The notes below the pieces were generated by a model. It made no database searches, had not been told where the DNA came from, and saw nothing but the letters and a program-made list of their open reading frames with translations. Position numbers and translations under genes: made by a program. From Vibrio rumoiensis (lineage in GTDB: Bacteria; Pseudomonadota; Gammaproteobacteria; Enterobacterales; Vibrionaceae): a stretch of DNA of 64,000 nucleotides. Numbering within the stretch: position 1 is the first letter of the stretch; the number at the start of each line of letters is the position of its first letter. The stretch lies in NCBI RefSeq assembly GCF_002218045.2, contig NZ_AP018686.1:496001-560000 (forward strand), read 5' to 3'. Below, piece by piece: positions 45,547-54,573 of the stretch.

Positions 45547-46665
45547 TTAATTAAAAAATGACTTTTGCTCTAAATTGGTTAAAAAGCTCCATGCCACAAA
45601 GCGGCTAATCTTCTGGCCTTGCGCCATTTCGACTACACGAATATTGGTTGCGCCTAACTTTCTTAACTGCTGTTGAAGTAACGGTACATTTTCTTTCTTG
45701 GAAATTAAGCTAGTAAACCAGCAGACTTGCTTAGCAAAATCTTTACTTTCCATTGCCATTTGTTTTAAGAAAGCAATTTCACCGCCTTCGTAGCACAACT
45801 CATTTTCAGTACCTGCAAAGTTTAAAATAGGTTGGCTATGTTTTGATAATGGCTCAGCTTTGCCTTTATTTAGGTTATTCACTTTACGTAAGCTGCCTTC
45901 ACGTGCTTTTTCCAATGATTCGTGAAAAGGTGGGTTACACATGGTTAAAATGAAATCATCATTCGGTTTGATCATGCCGCGGAAAATGTTGTCTGGCTTG
46001 GTTTGCTGACGAACTTTAACTTTATTTGTGAGTCTCTTATTCGCTTGAATCAACAACTGTGCTGTTTTGACCGAAATCGGATCAATATCGCTTGCCACAA
46101 AATTCCAGTCATAAAGGCTTGAGCCTAAAATAGGGTAGATGCAGTTTGCACCAGTACCAATATCAAGCACCGTATGTTTATGATTTGCTGAACCAGCATC
46201 AGGATCACGTTCGTCATTCTCAACCACAAGCGCATCGGTTTTCTCTTTGGTTGCGGTTAATAGGTCGGCAAGATAATGAATATAATCGGCTCTGCCCGGA
46301 ATTGGTGGGCATAAGTACCCCGGTGGGATCTGCCAAAAGTCCAACCGATAATAGGCTTTTAATAACGCTTCATTCAGTGCTAATACCGCTTGTGGATCGC
46401 TAAAGCTAATCGATCTTTCACCGCGAGGGTTTAAGATAACAAACTCTGTTAATTTAGGGTTGGCGGCTTCTAATTTGTCAAAATCATAACGGCCATTATG
46501 CAGATTACGCGGATGTAATCCGGTTGGTTTTTTACTTCTTGGTGATTTTGAATCTTGTGACGCTTTTTTGCCATTATGGCTTCTTGGTTTTTGAGGGCTA
46601 GGCTTGCTGGTTTTCTTAGTGGTTTGAGAGTGGCGATTATTTTTGTTGTGAGGTCCAGCGGCCAT
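45547..46665 (-). CDS. rlmF: 23S rRNA (adenine(1618)-N6)-methyltransferase
   Basis: SAM-dependent methylation of A1618 in 23S rRNA. The SAM-binding motif LDIGTGANCIYPILG and catalytic MCNPPFHES (NPPF type) are intact; GLHPRNLHNGRYDF and DFWQIPPGYLCPPIPGRADYIH are RlmF hallmarks. The first 50 residues are a Lys/Ser-rich basic tail that likely contacts rRNA and is longer than in E. coli. Confidence 0.92.
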   Translation of the reverse strand: MAAGPHNKNNRHSQTTKKTSKPSPQKPRSHNGKKASQDSKSPRSKKPTGLHPRNLHNGRYDFDKLEAANPKLTEFVILNPRGERSISFSDPQAVLALNEALLKAYYRLDFWQIPPGYLCPPIPGRADYIHYLADLLTATKEKTDALVVENDERDPDAGSANHKHTVLDIGTGANCIYPILGSSLYDWNFVASDIDPISVKTAQLLIQANKRLTNKVKVRQQTKPDNIFRGMIKPNDDFILTMCNPPFHESLEKAREGSLRKVNNLNKGKAEPLSKHSQPILNFAGTENELCYEGGEIAFLKQMAMESKDFAKQVCWFTSLISKKENVPLLQQQLRKLGATNIRVVEMAQGQKISRFVAWSFLTNLEQKSFFN

Positions 46666-46765
46666 GAGGGCTCCAAGAAATAGGTAGAATGAAAACGGCG
46701 TGAATAATAGCGTATTTCATTAGGATCCCCAAGCAACTTGAGCTATTGTCTTATGTTGCTTAGCC

Positions 46766-46790
46766 TATACCCAAGCGGCTGAAGTCACTT
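46766..46790. repeat. Dispersed intergenic repeat, copy 2 (degenerate)
   Basis: TATACCCAAG followed by GCTGAAGTCACTT, related to copy 1 at 39257-39287 (ATACCCAAGT...TTGAAGTGACTT). The right arm has decayed. Located between rlmF and rbsR. Confidence 0.45.
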
Positions 46791-46806
46791 AGATATATAA
46801 GTGCTG

Positions 46807-47814
46807 CTATAACGGGTATTTACTTACAGAGTGACGTTCCACCAACGTGGGCTCTAATTGAATCACTTGTTGCGGAGCGTCGGGGTTTTCAAGGCGAGAG
46901 AGTAAAGTATCAACAGCTGTTTTTCCTAATTGGTGCTTTGGCTGATGAATCGTGGTTAAAGAAGGGGTAATGTATTTGGTTAGATGGATATCATCATAAC
47001 CAATAATGGAAAGATCTTGTGGGATCTTTGTACCATCTTGGCTAGCCGCATTAATTAGGCCGAGCGCCATCATGTCATTACAGACAAATAGCGCACTCGG
47101 TAAAGGCCCATTGTGTTTCAGTGTTTGATAAGCATCGTAGCCACCATCACACTCAAAGTTTCCTTGGATAATCCAGTTTTCGTTTAAAGGCAGATTATTA
47201 TCTTGTAAAGCTTGTTTAAAGCCATCAAAGCGCAGTGATGCTTGACTGCGATGCAGTGGACCGGTGACGCAACCAATGGCGGTATGCCCATGATCAATTA
47301 AATACTGAGTGGCTAAGTAACCCCCTTTGAAGGAATTATCTTGAATTTTATCGCTCGCGTACGCCATTGGTCCCCAATCCATAACCACGACTGGCAGCTC
47401 TGGGTACCGTTCAAAAATTTCAATTTCTTCGCCTTCAAGCGTTGAACACATTAGCATTAAGCCATCGACACGTTTTTGCAGAAGAGTGTCTATTGAGGCT
47501 TTCATTCGTTCACTGTCACCTTCAGTATTACAAAGGATTAAGTTGTAACCTTTTTCATAGCAACGCCTTTCAACGCCTTTCAATACTTCGCCAAAGAAAG
47601 GGTTGGTCGATGTCGTGACCAACATACCAACGGTTTTAGTGCACTTCATTTTTAGACTTCGAGCGAGTGCGGATGGCGCATAATTAAGCTCTTTTGCGGC
47701 TTGTTGTACGCGCTTTTCAATATCCTCACTCACAAATCGAGTCTTATTCAACACATGACTAACTGTGGACGTTGACACCTGAGCGAGTCGGGCGATGTCT
47801 TTCATTGTTGCCAT
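46807..47814 (-). CDS. rbsR: Ribose operon repressor RbsR (LacI family)
   Basis: 335-residue LacI-family repressor. The HTH is MKDIARLAQVSTSTVSHVLNKTRFVSE and the hinge helix NYAPSALARSLK; a ribose-binding-type core follows. SD AGGAAAT lies eight bases before the ATG. It is the last gene of the rbsDACBK-R cluster, and two palindromes matching the RbsR operator lie upstream of rbsD. Ribose binding is expected to release it. Confidence 0.92.
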   Translation of the reverse strand: MATMKDIARLAQVSTSTVSHVLNKTRFVSEDIEKRVQQAAKELNYAPSALARSLKMKCTKTVGMLVTTSTNPFFGEVLKGVERRCYEKGYNLILCNTEGDSERMKASIDTLLQKRVDGLMLMCSTLEGEEIEIFERYPELPVVVMDWGPMAYASDKIQDNSFKGGYLATQYLIDHGHTAIGCVTGPLHRSQASLRFDGFKQALQDNNLPLNENWIIQGNFECDGGYDAYQTLKHNGPLPSALFVCNDMMALGLINAASQDGTKIPQDLSIIGYDDIHLTKYITPSLTTIHQPKHQLGKTAVDTLLSRLENPDAPQQVIQLEPTLVERHSVSKYPL

Positions 47815-47871
47815 GTGATGATTTCCTATTGGTAGAAGGTAAAATGAATTCTAGAGCTAAATTGGTTTCAA

Positions 47872-48804
47872 TTAACGTGTTTGCTGTACTAAAAAGTCAT
47901 CCGTTTCTTGTCGTGTCGGGATGGAGGTCTGTGCCCCAAAGCGAGTAACGGAAAGGGCAGCCGCAGCGTGCGCGAATTGAATGGCTTGAGTGGTTTCCAT
48001 CCCCTCAAGTAATGCTGTGACAAAAGCCCCATTAAAGGTATCACCCGCCGCCGTTGTATCTATCGCTTTTACTTTAAAACCTTGAATAAGGTTACCTTTT
48101 CCATTTTCACTTAGCCATACTCCTTTTGCTCCGAGCGTAATCATAACGGTTGTGATCCCTTTTGAATGAAGCGCATTTGCGGCTGCCTGGGCTGAAATAT
48201 CATCGGTTACGGCAATACCAGTTAAGACTTCCGCTTCAGTTTCATTAGGAGTAATAATATCAATATGTTTTAGGATTGAGTCGGGTAACGCTTTAGCTGG
48301 CGCTGGGTTTAAAACGACTTTGATATCAGAATGAAGATTTGCTTTAGCTAGCTCAATGGCTGATTCGATCCCATCTAAAGGCGTTTCAAGTTGAAGTAAT
48401 AAATAATGACAGTGTTGAATCGGGGCTTTAAACGTTGCCACTCGCGCTTGGTCTAGAGCATTATTGGCCTCAGGAGAAAGACAAATGCTATTTTCTCCAT
48501 CATCAGACACTTGTATCAGCGCCACTCCAGTAGGGGTTGATGGAATGATTGAGACATAATCAGTATTGATGCCGTCTTGAGTAAAGCTTTGAATGATGTT
48601 TTGCCCAAAAGAATCACTTCCTACGCACGCGATGAATCCAATATCTGCACCTAAACGTGCAGCCGCGACGGCCTGATTCGCCCCTTTCCCTCCAGGAATA
48701 ACTTGATAATTACGTCCCATCAAAGTTTCACCTGGTCGAGGGAAAGAGGGAACTTGAAGTACATGATCGGCATTAACACTACCAAAAACGATCAGCTTGT
48801 TCAT
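47872..48804 (-). CDS. rbsK: Ribokinase
   Basis: Phosphorylates ribose to ribose 5-phosphate. 310-residue PfkB-family kinase. N-terminal GSVNADHVLQVPSFPRPGETL and GGKGANQAVAAARLG match ribokinase, and the catalytic Asp lies in DTTAAGDTFNGAF. Lies 115 bp after rbsB, beyond an attenuating terminator. Confidence 0.94.
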   Translation of the reverse strand: MNKLIVFGSVNADHVLQVPSFPRPGETLMGRNYQVIPGGKGANQAVAAARLGADIGFIACVGSDSFGQNIIQSFTQDGINTDYVSIIPSTPTGVALIQVSDDGENSICLSPEANNALDQARVATFKAPIQHCHYLLLQLETPLDGIESAIELAKANLHSDIKVVLNPAPAKALPDSILKHIDIITPNETEAEVLTGIAVTDDISAQAAANALHSKGITTVMITLGAKGVWLSENGKGNLIQGFKVKAIDTTAAGDTFNGAFVTALLEGMETTQAIQFAHAAAALSVTRFGAQTSIPTRQETDDFLVQQTR

Positions 48805-48882
48805 AGGTCATCCTTATGATGATAACGTTTAAATACTCATGGATATCAATATATTAAGTATATCAATGAGTACTTTCAGGGG

Positions 48883-48910
48883 AAAAAGTGAGGGCCAATA
48901 TCGCCCTCAC
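48883..48910 (-). terminator. Internal terminator between rbsB and rbsK
   Basis: GTGAGGGC (48888-48895) pairs with GCCCTCAC (48903-48910), followed on the minus strand by TTTTT. It probably lowers expression of rbsK-rbsR relative to the binding protein. Confidence 0.72.
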
Positions 48911-48919
48911 ATTGAATGG

Positions 48920-49804
48920 TTATTTAGTAATGATTTTTAAAGGAACTGGGATATTCTTCTCAACTGACTCACCTTTTAGGATCTTGTCTGCAGTTTCAAC
49001 ACCGAGCTCACCAATTAGGGCGGGTTGTTGAGCAATCGTTGCTCCTAACATGCCACGCTTAACCGCGGCAATACCATCGTCGGTGCCATCAAATCCAACA
49101 ATTAAAATGTCTTTGCCTGAAGCTTGTACGGCACGTAAAGCGCCTAGTGCCATTTCATCGTTTTGTGCAAAGACAGCCTGGACATCACCATTTGCAGCAA
49201 GCAGATTTTCCATCACATTCAAACCCTTACTACGGTCAAAATCAGCAGGTTGACTTGCGAGAAGATCGAGTTTTGAATTTTTCACTGCTTTCATGAAGCC
49301 TTCGCCACGTTCACGAGCGGCTGAAGTACCTGCAATGCCTTCAAGTTGAATCACTTTGGCTTTTTCACCGACTTTTTCAATAATGTATTTACCTGCCATT
49401 TCACCACCAGCCACATTATCAGAAGCAATATGACTAACAACATCACCACGGCTCGCACCGCGATCGAGTGTTAATACTGGGATATTCGCACGGTTGGCAA
49501 TGCGGATGGCGTTAGAAACGGCATCTGAATCGGTTGGGTTAATCAGTATGGCTTTTACACCACGCACAGAAAGATCTTCTACATTAGAAAGTTCTTTGCT
49601 TGGGTCATTTTGCGAATCTAAAACAATCAGTTCGTAACCCAACTCTTTTGCTTTTGCTTCGGCACCATCTTTCATGCTCACAAAGAATGGATTATTTAGT
49701 GTTGATACCACAATTGCCATTGTATCTTGAGCTTGCGCAGCAACCGACATCGTACTGGTTAACATGGCAGCTGAAAGTAAAGTAGTCAGTTTTTTAAGTT
49801 TCAT
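48920..49804 (-). CDS. rbsB: D-ribose-binding periplasmic protein
   Basis: High-affinity ribose receptor, 294 residues. Signal peptide ends SVAAQAQDT. Motifs STLNNPFFVSMKDGAEAKAKELGY, LDRGASRGDVVSHIASDNVAGG and FAQNDEMALGALRA line the ribose site. Also serves chemotaxis through Trg-type receptors in relatives. Confidence 0.94.
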   Translation of the reverse strand: MKLKKLTTLLSAAMLTSTMSVAAQAQDTMAIVVSTLNNPFFVSMKDGAEAKAKELGYELIVLDSQNDPSKELSNVEDLSVRGVKAILINPTDSDAVSNAIRIANRANIPVLTLDRGASRGDVVSHIASDNVAGGEMAGKYIIEKVGEKAKVIQLEGIAGTSAARERGEGFMKAVKNSKLDLLASQPADFDRSKGLNVMENLLAANGDVQAVFAQNDEMALGALRAVQASGKDILIVGFDGTDDGIAAVKRGMLGATIAQQPALIGELGVETADKILKGESVEKNIPVPLKIITK

Positions 49805-49862
49805 GTTGTTATTCCTTTATCGTAGGGAGCCTATCGTTGGCTCTTGGTGTCGGTAATGACGG

Positions 49863-50852
49863 TTATTTATTTTTATTATCAACTAATACAGCCAGTAGAA
49901 TGACGACGGCTTTGGCAATCATTTGATAGTAAGACGATACATCAAGTAGGTTTAAAGCGTTGTTTAAGAAACCGATAATTAATGCGCCAATGAGGGTTCC
50001 CATGATACGACCACGACCACCCATTAAACTGGTGCCACCCACAACAACCGCAGCAATTGCATCGAGCTCATACCCCATACCAGCAGTCGGTTGAGCGGAA
50101 GATAAGCGTGAAGTGACGATTAAGCCTGCAAGGGCAGAGAGTAAGCCGCAAATGGCATACACACCAATTTTTACACGGTCGACATTAATACCCGATAAAC
50201 GCGTTGCGGATTCGTTGCCACCTAGTGCGTAGACATAACGACCAAAGCGAGTGTGATTTAATACATACCAAGCGGCAGCAAAAACAAACACCATGATCCA
50301 AACTGGAACAGGGATGCCTAATGTATAACCGGTACCAAACCAAGCGAAATTATCCGCAACATCAGTAAAGCCGGTTGATATTGGTCGACCATCGGTATAA
50401 ACCATCGTGACACCACGTAACAGCGTCATGGTCACTAAGGTGGCAATGAAGGCTTGAACCTTACCTTTGGCGATAATTACACCACTGATACCCCCTAAAA
50501 TAGCACCGGCTAATAGGGCCGTTGGAACCGCTATTAATACAGGAACTTCCATCGCAATTAAGCTGGCAGCAAAGGCGCCGCATAAAGCTAAGACAGAGCC
50601 CACGCTTAAATCGATACCAGCGGTTAAAATAACCAGCGTCATCCCCACAGCTATAATGGCACTGACAGATGTTTGTCGAAGAATATTGAGTATGTTATCG
50701 ACAGTGAAAAAGTTAGGGTTTAAAAACGAAACCACAATGATTAAAAAGAGGAGGGCTATGAGCGATTTTTGCTCAATTAACCATTCCTTATTTAGTAAAG
50801 GTTTCTTTGGTTTTTCGGGTACATTAGGTTTATTGATAGTATTGCTGCTCAT
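49863..50852 (-). CDS. rbsC: Ribose ABC transporter permease
   Basis: 329-residue permease with about nine membrane segments. AGIDLSVGSVLALCGAFAAS and GRYVYALGGNESATRLSGINVDRVK are the family signatures of RbsC. Its start overlaps the end of rbsA by four bases. Confidence 0.94.
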   Translation of the reverse strand: MSSNTINKPNVPEKPKKPLLNKEWLIEQKSLIALLFLIIVVSFLNPNFFTVDNILNILRQTSVSAIIAVGMTLVILTAGIDLSVGSVLALCGAFAASLIAMEVPVLIAVPTALLAGAILGGISGVIIAKGKVQAFIATLVTMTLLRGVTMVYTDGRPISTGFTDVADNFAWFGTGYTLGIPVPVWIMVFVFAAAWYVLNHTRFGRYVYALGGNESATRLSGINVDRVKIGVYAICGLLSALAGLIVTSRLSSAQPTAGMGYELDAIAAVVVGGTSLMGGRGRIMGTLIGALIIGFLNNALNLLDVSSYYQMIAKAVVILLAVLVDNKNK

Positions 50853-52354
50853 GCGACGTCCTTACTGATATTTTTACCGACTGCACAAGCCAGTAGTAAT
50901 TCTTGGTTAGCTTGTTTGGCGTCAAATTCGCCACTGATTTTGCCTTCATGCATGACTAAAATTCGGTCACTCATTCCAAGCACTTCAGGCATTTCTGAAG
51001 AAACAAGAATGATACTCATGCCTTCAGCCTTAAATTTGTTAATTAACTGATAGATCTCTTTTTTGGCACCGACGTCGACGCCCCGAGTGGGTTCATCCAG
51101 AATCAACACATTCGGCCTTGTCATTAAACCTTTCGCAATGGCCACTTTTTGTTGATTACCGCCAGATAAGTTGCCGATGATTTGCTCCCGACTAGGGGTT
51201 TTAATATTGAAAAGATCAATAAAGTCATCTACAGCCATGACTTCACTCTTATGCTGAATTTGAGCGCCAGAACTAAAATGTTGTAGAGCTGAAAGTGTCA
51301 TGTTGTCTTTGACGGAAAGCCCTAGCACCAAACCATCACCTTTGCGATCTTCTGAGATATACGCGATACCGGAAGCTAACCCTTCTTGAGGCGAAGTTGG
51401 ATGTATCTTTTTACCTTCTAGAAAGATATCTCCAGATTGATAAGGTAGGGCACCGTAGATCATTTTCATCAGCTCAGTACGACCAGCGCCCATTAGGCCT
51501 GAAATGCCTAAGATTTCGCCGCGTTTCAGCTCAAAATGGATGTTCTCAATACCTTTACCGGTTAAGCCTTGTATTGAAAGACGATTCTCATCAGATTGCA
51601 CTGCAATACGTGGATATTGTTCTTCTAGTTTACGACCGACCATCATCTCAATGAGTGAGTCTTCATTGGTATCTTTAACTTCACATTCCCCGATGAATTT
51701 GCCGTCTCGTAATACCGTTATATCATCACAAATTTCAAAAATTTCTTTTAAACGATGGGAGATATAAACAATGCCACAACCTTGAGAACGCAGTTCATTA
51801 ATTACTTTAAATAAAAACTCGGTTTCTTTATCCGTTAAAGCATCAGTGGGCTCATCCATAATGATTACTTTTGATTCAAACGATAATGCTTTAGCGATTT
51901 CAACCATTTGTTGTTCGCCTAAGCTAAGTTCACCTAGTAAGGTTTTTGGGCTGCGTTTTACGTTTAAACGAGCGAGAAGTTCCGCCGCTTTATCATGCAT
52001 TTGATTCCACAAAATCTTGCCAAATGCGTTAGTCATCTCGCGACCTAGGAAAATATTTTCAGCAATGCTTATTTCGGGAATAAGGTTGAGCTCTTGGTGA
52101 ATGATGCTGATTCCGGCTTGCTGAGAATCTCTTGGCCCTTTAAACGCAACGGGTTGCCCTTGATAGTGAATACTGCCGCTATCTAAAGAGTAGATGCCAG
52201 TTAGCACTTTCATTAACGTGGATTTGCCCGCACCATTTTCGCCCATTAATGCCATTACGCGGCCGGGGTAGACGTTAAGGCTCGCTTTATCTAACGCTTT
52301 TACACCTGGAAACGCTTTTTCGATTTGGTTGAGCTCTAAAATAGCTTTTGTCAT
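50849..52354 (-). CDS. rbsA: Ribose ABC transporter ATP-binding protein
   Basis: Double-domain ATPase of about 501 residues. Walker A in domain 1 is GENGAGKST with LSLGEQQMVEIAKAL and Walker B VIIMDEPTDAL. Domain 2 has GLMGAGRTEL and LSGGNQQKVAIAKGL. ATG 52354 is chosen; an in-frame GTG at 52360 adds two residues. Very similar to E. coli RbsA throughout. Confidence 0.94.
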   Translation of the reverse strand: MTKAILELNQIEKAFPGVKALDKASLNVYPGRVMALMGENGAGKSTLMKVLTGIYSLDSGSIHYQGQPVAFKGPRDSQQAGISIIHQELNLIPEISIAENIFLGREMTNAFGKILWNQMHDKAAELLARLNVKRSPKTLLGELSLGEQQMVEIAKALSFESKVIIMDEPTDALTDKETEFLFKVINELRSQGCGIVYISHRLKEIFEICDDITVLRDGKFIGECEVKDTNEDSLIEMMVGRKLEEQYPRIAVQSDENRLSIQGLTGKGIENIHFELKRGEILGISGLMGAGRTELMKMIYGALPYQSGDIFLEGKKIHPTSPQEGLASGIAYISEDRKGDGLVLGLSVKDNMTLSALQHFSSGAQIQHKSEVMAVDDFIDLFNIKTPSREQIIGNLSGGNQQKVAIAKGLMTRPNVLILDEPTRGVDVGAKKEIYQLINKFKAEGMSIILVSSEMPEVLGMSDRILVMHEGKISGEFDAKQANQELLLACAVGKNISKDVA

Positions 52355-52382
52355 ATTCACATCTCACATGCTTGTCTTTAGA

Positions 52383-52802
52383 TCAAAAAGTGACACCAGA
52401 TTGAAAGATCACATTCGCATAAGGCGTGCATTCACCAGTGCGAATGATGGCTTTGCTTTGATGACTTCTTGCTTTAAATGCTTCATGGGTGAGGTAAGTA
52501 ATGCTGATTGCTTTACCCGTTAGATTTTCTTCTTGTTGAATTCGCTTAAGTAGAGCGTCGTGGTGTTCAGGGCTGATTTGTGCAAATTCATTGGCCACGA
52601 TGACGCCTTCAATTTGTGATTCTTTTAAAAATACATCAACAGTTTGAGCAAACGTTGGGATACCAAGCGTAAGGGCTAAATCAATACGAGGTGTTGTATT
52701 CGGAATTGGAAGTCCTGCATCGCAAATTGTAATTTCATCGGTATGACCTAATGTTGCGATTAGGTGTGAAAATTCAGAATGGAGAAGAGCGCTTTTTTTC
52801 AT
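52383..52802 (-). CDS. rbsD: D-ribose pyranase
   Basis: Interconverts beta-pyranose and furanose forms of ribose so that RbsK can act. 139 residues. N-terminal LHSEFSHLIATLGHTDEITICDAGLPIP contains the catalytic His, and C-terminal IIRTGECTPYANVIFQSGV is typical. First gene of the operon; AGGTG eight bases upstream. Confidence 0.94.
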   Translation of the reverse strand: MKKSALLHSEFSHLIATLGHTDEITICDAGLPIPNTTPRIDLALTLGIPTFAQTVDVFLKESQIEGVIVANEFAQISPEHHDALLKRIQQEENLTGKAISITYLTHEAFKARSHQSKAIIRTGECTPYANVIFQSGVTF

Positions 52803-52839
52803 ATTGATACACCTAGTTGGATTGATAATTTGGCATCAG

Positions 52840-52851
52840 CGAAACGTTTCG
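52840..52851. promoter_or_regulatory. RbsR operator, proximal
   Basis: Perfect palindrome CGAAACGTTTCG, 38 bp upstream of the rbsD start. Matches the LacI-family RbsR core. Confidence 0.78.
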
Positions 52852-52900
52852 ATAGAGCATAATGATTGTTTTAAATAATGCATTCTAGCGCTCAATGTTT

Positions 52901-52916
52901 TGTGAAATAGATCATC
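52901..52916 (-). promoter_or_regulatory. CRP-like site in the rbs promoter
   Basis: TGTGAAATAGATCATC: good TGTGA half, right half TCATC matches three of five of TCACA. Overlaps the distal RbsR operator, so activator and repressor could compete. Confidence 0.4.
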
Positions 52917-52930
52917 GAAACGTTTCGATG
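52913..52930. promoter_or_regulatory. RbsR operator, distal
   Basis: Perfect 18-bp palindrome CATCGAAACGTTTCGATG. Centre lies 76 bp from the proximal operator (about seven helical turns), compatible with DNA looping. Confidence 0.78.
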
Positions 52931-53055
52931 GGCTATTGAAGGAGTGATCTTTGTCACAATGAAATATGAGGCAAGTTGGAGCGCCAAGTGCAATTTACAG
53001 TGAATTTGGTAGTATCCGTTATCTTTCTTACTTAATTTTCTAACCTGTGTGGTGA

Positions 53056-54000
53056 ATGATGCTGTCGCTTATCTACCATCCCATTTATTCTGATTTGGTG
53101 CTGCCTGATGGGCATCGTTATCCAATCCATAAATATCAATTACTGTACCAATCTATTTTGGCCAAAATGGGAACCAATCGTTGTTGGCAAAATAGTTTCC
53201 GCTTTGTTCAGCCAAAGGCATTGAGTGTGGAGCAGGTTAAATTGGTACATGATGCTGATTATGTCGATGCTTTGGTGTCTGGGAGGTTACCCGAAGCAAA
53301 AATGCGGCGTATTGGTTTTCCGTGGAGTGAGGCATTAATTCAACGCACCTTATGTTCGGCGGGGGGAACATGTAAAACCGTTGAGATGGCGTTAGAAAAT
53401 CAAGTCGCGATCCATTTAAGTGGTGGGTATCATCATGCTCACGCTGATTTTGGTAGCGGCTTTTGCTTATTTAATGATCTCGCCTTGGCTGCCCATTATG
53501 CGCTCAGCGTTGACGGGATCGATAAAGTATTAATTATTGATAGCGATGTGCATCATGGTGATGGTACCGCGGCTTTATGCCAACAACATCATGACATTAT
53601 TACCGTATCGTTTCATTGCGAGAAAAACTTTCCTGCTCGTAAACCTGATTCGAATATAGATATTGGATTGCCACGAGAAGCGGAAGATGACGAGTTCTTA
53701 GAAAGCTTTACCACGGTTGTTGAAATGGCGGTCAATCTCTATCAACCAGATTTTATTTTATATGATGCCGGTGTGGATATTCATTGTGATGATGAGCTTG
53801 GGTATTTAAACGTGACGAGCGCTGGCATTTATCGACGTGATCGTTTTATGTTTGAGCTTGCCCGGCGCAAATCATTGCCGATAGCGAGTGTGATCGGTGG
53901 AGGGTACCGTTCAAATCATGCCGATCTGATTCCATTGCATTTACAACTCGTTCAAGCGGCCAAAGACGTTTTTTACGATGAGGAGAACAACGTTGAATAA
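53056..54000 (+). CDS. Histone deacetylase-family amidohydrolase
   Basis: 314-residue zinc-dependent deacetylase of the bacterial HDAC-like family (acetoin-utilisation/acetylpolyamine amidohydrolase relatives). Zinc and catalytic motifs: GGYHHAHADFGSGFCLFNDLA, DSDVHHGDG and YDAGVDIHCDDELG. The C-terminal GGGYRSN is typical. Substrates in bacteria may be acetylated polyamines, drugs or proteins. The stop overlaps the start of the next gene, suggesting translational coupling. Confidence 0.87.
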   Translation: MMLSLIYHPIYSDLVLPDGHRYPIHKYQLLYQSILAKMGTNRCWQNSFRFVQPKALSVEQVKLVHDADYVDALVSGRLPEAKMRRIGFPWSEALIQRTLCSAGGTCKTVEMALENQVAIHLSGGYHHAHADFGSGFCLFNDLALAAHYALSVDGIDKVLIIDSDVHHGDGTAALCQQHHDIITVSFHCEKNFPARKPDSNIDIGLPREAEDDEFLESFTTVVEMAVNLYQPDFILYDAGVDIHCDDELGYLNVTSAGIYRRDRFMFELARRKSLPIASVIGGGYRSNHADLIPLHLQLVQAAKDVFYDEENNVE

Positions 54001-54493
54001 TCAAGCAGCAGCGAAACACCGTATCCGCGCAGCGGGCATTATTGTGCAAAATGAGCATGTTTTATTACTGAAAGTGAAAGACTTCAGTGGTGAATATTGG
54101 ATCCCACCAGGTGGGGGGCTAGAAGCTTGTGACTTGCACACCAAAGATTGTGTCAAACGGGAATGCTTGGAAGAGGTCGGACTCGAAGTACAGGTCGGCG
54201 AGTTGTTGTGTGTGCGAGAGTTTTTAGAAACCACGAAAAATCGTTATAACGCTGAGTTCTTCTACCATATTTGGCAATTTAAAGGGCAACCTCATACTGA
54301 TAATTTAGCTGGTTTAAATGATGAGGAGTTTATTCAATTGGTGGATTGGGTACCGGTGGCGAATTTGCAAGACATGCGCACATTTCCCACCGATTTAGCC
54401 GCGGTGGTAGAACTTGTGGCACATAAAGTAAGCAGTGTTCACCTTGGTAGCTATATTCAAGGTAAAAATGAGACTCAAAATCAATTGAAATGA
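53993..54493 (+). CDS. Nudix hydrolase
   Basis: About 166 residues. The Nudix box is GGGLEACDLHTKD...RECLEEVGLEV. The catalytic RExxEEVG is intact, but the segment before it is one residue longer than canonical and has Asp where Glu is usual. I place the start at TTG 53993, seven bases after AGGAG and overlapping the upstream stop; ATG 53978 lies in front of that ribosome site. Hydrolyses a nucleoside-diphosphate-linked compound; identity unknown. Confidence 0.8.
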   Translation: MNNQAAAKHRIRAAGIIVQNEHVLLLKVKDFSGEYWIPPGGGLEACDLHTKDCVKRECLEEVGLEVQVGELLCVREFLETTKNRYNAEFFYHIWQFKGQPHTDNLAGLNDEEFIQLVDWVPVANLQDMRTFPTDLAAVVELVAHKVSSVHLGSYIQGKNETQNQLK

Positions 54494-54573
54494 TCACAAC
54501 AAGCCAGTTGATTGAGTATATAATCTCGGATATCGACGCTTGCTAAACACCAATGAACAACAAAGGAAATGTG

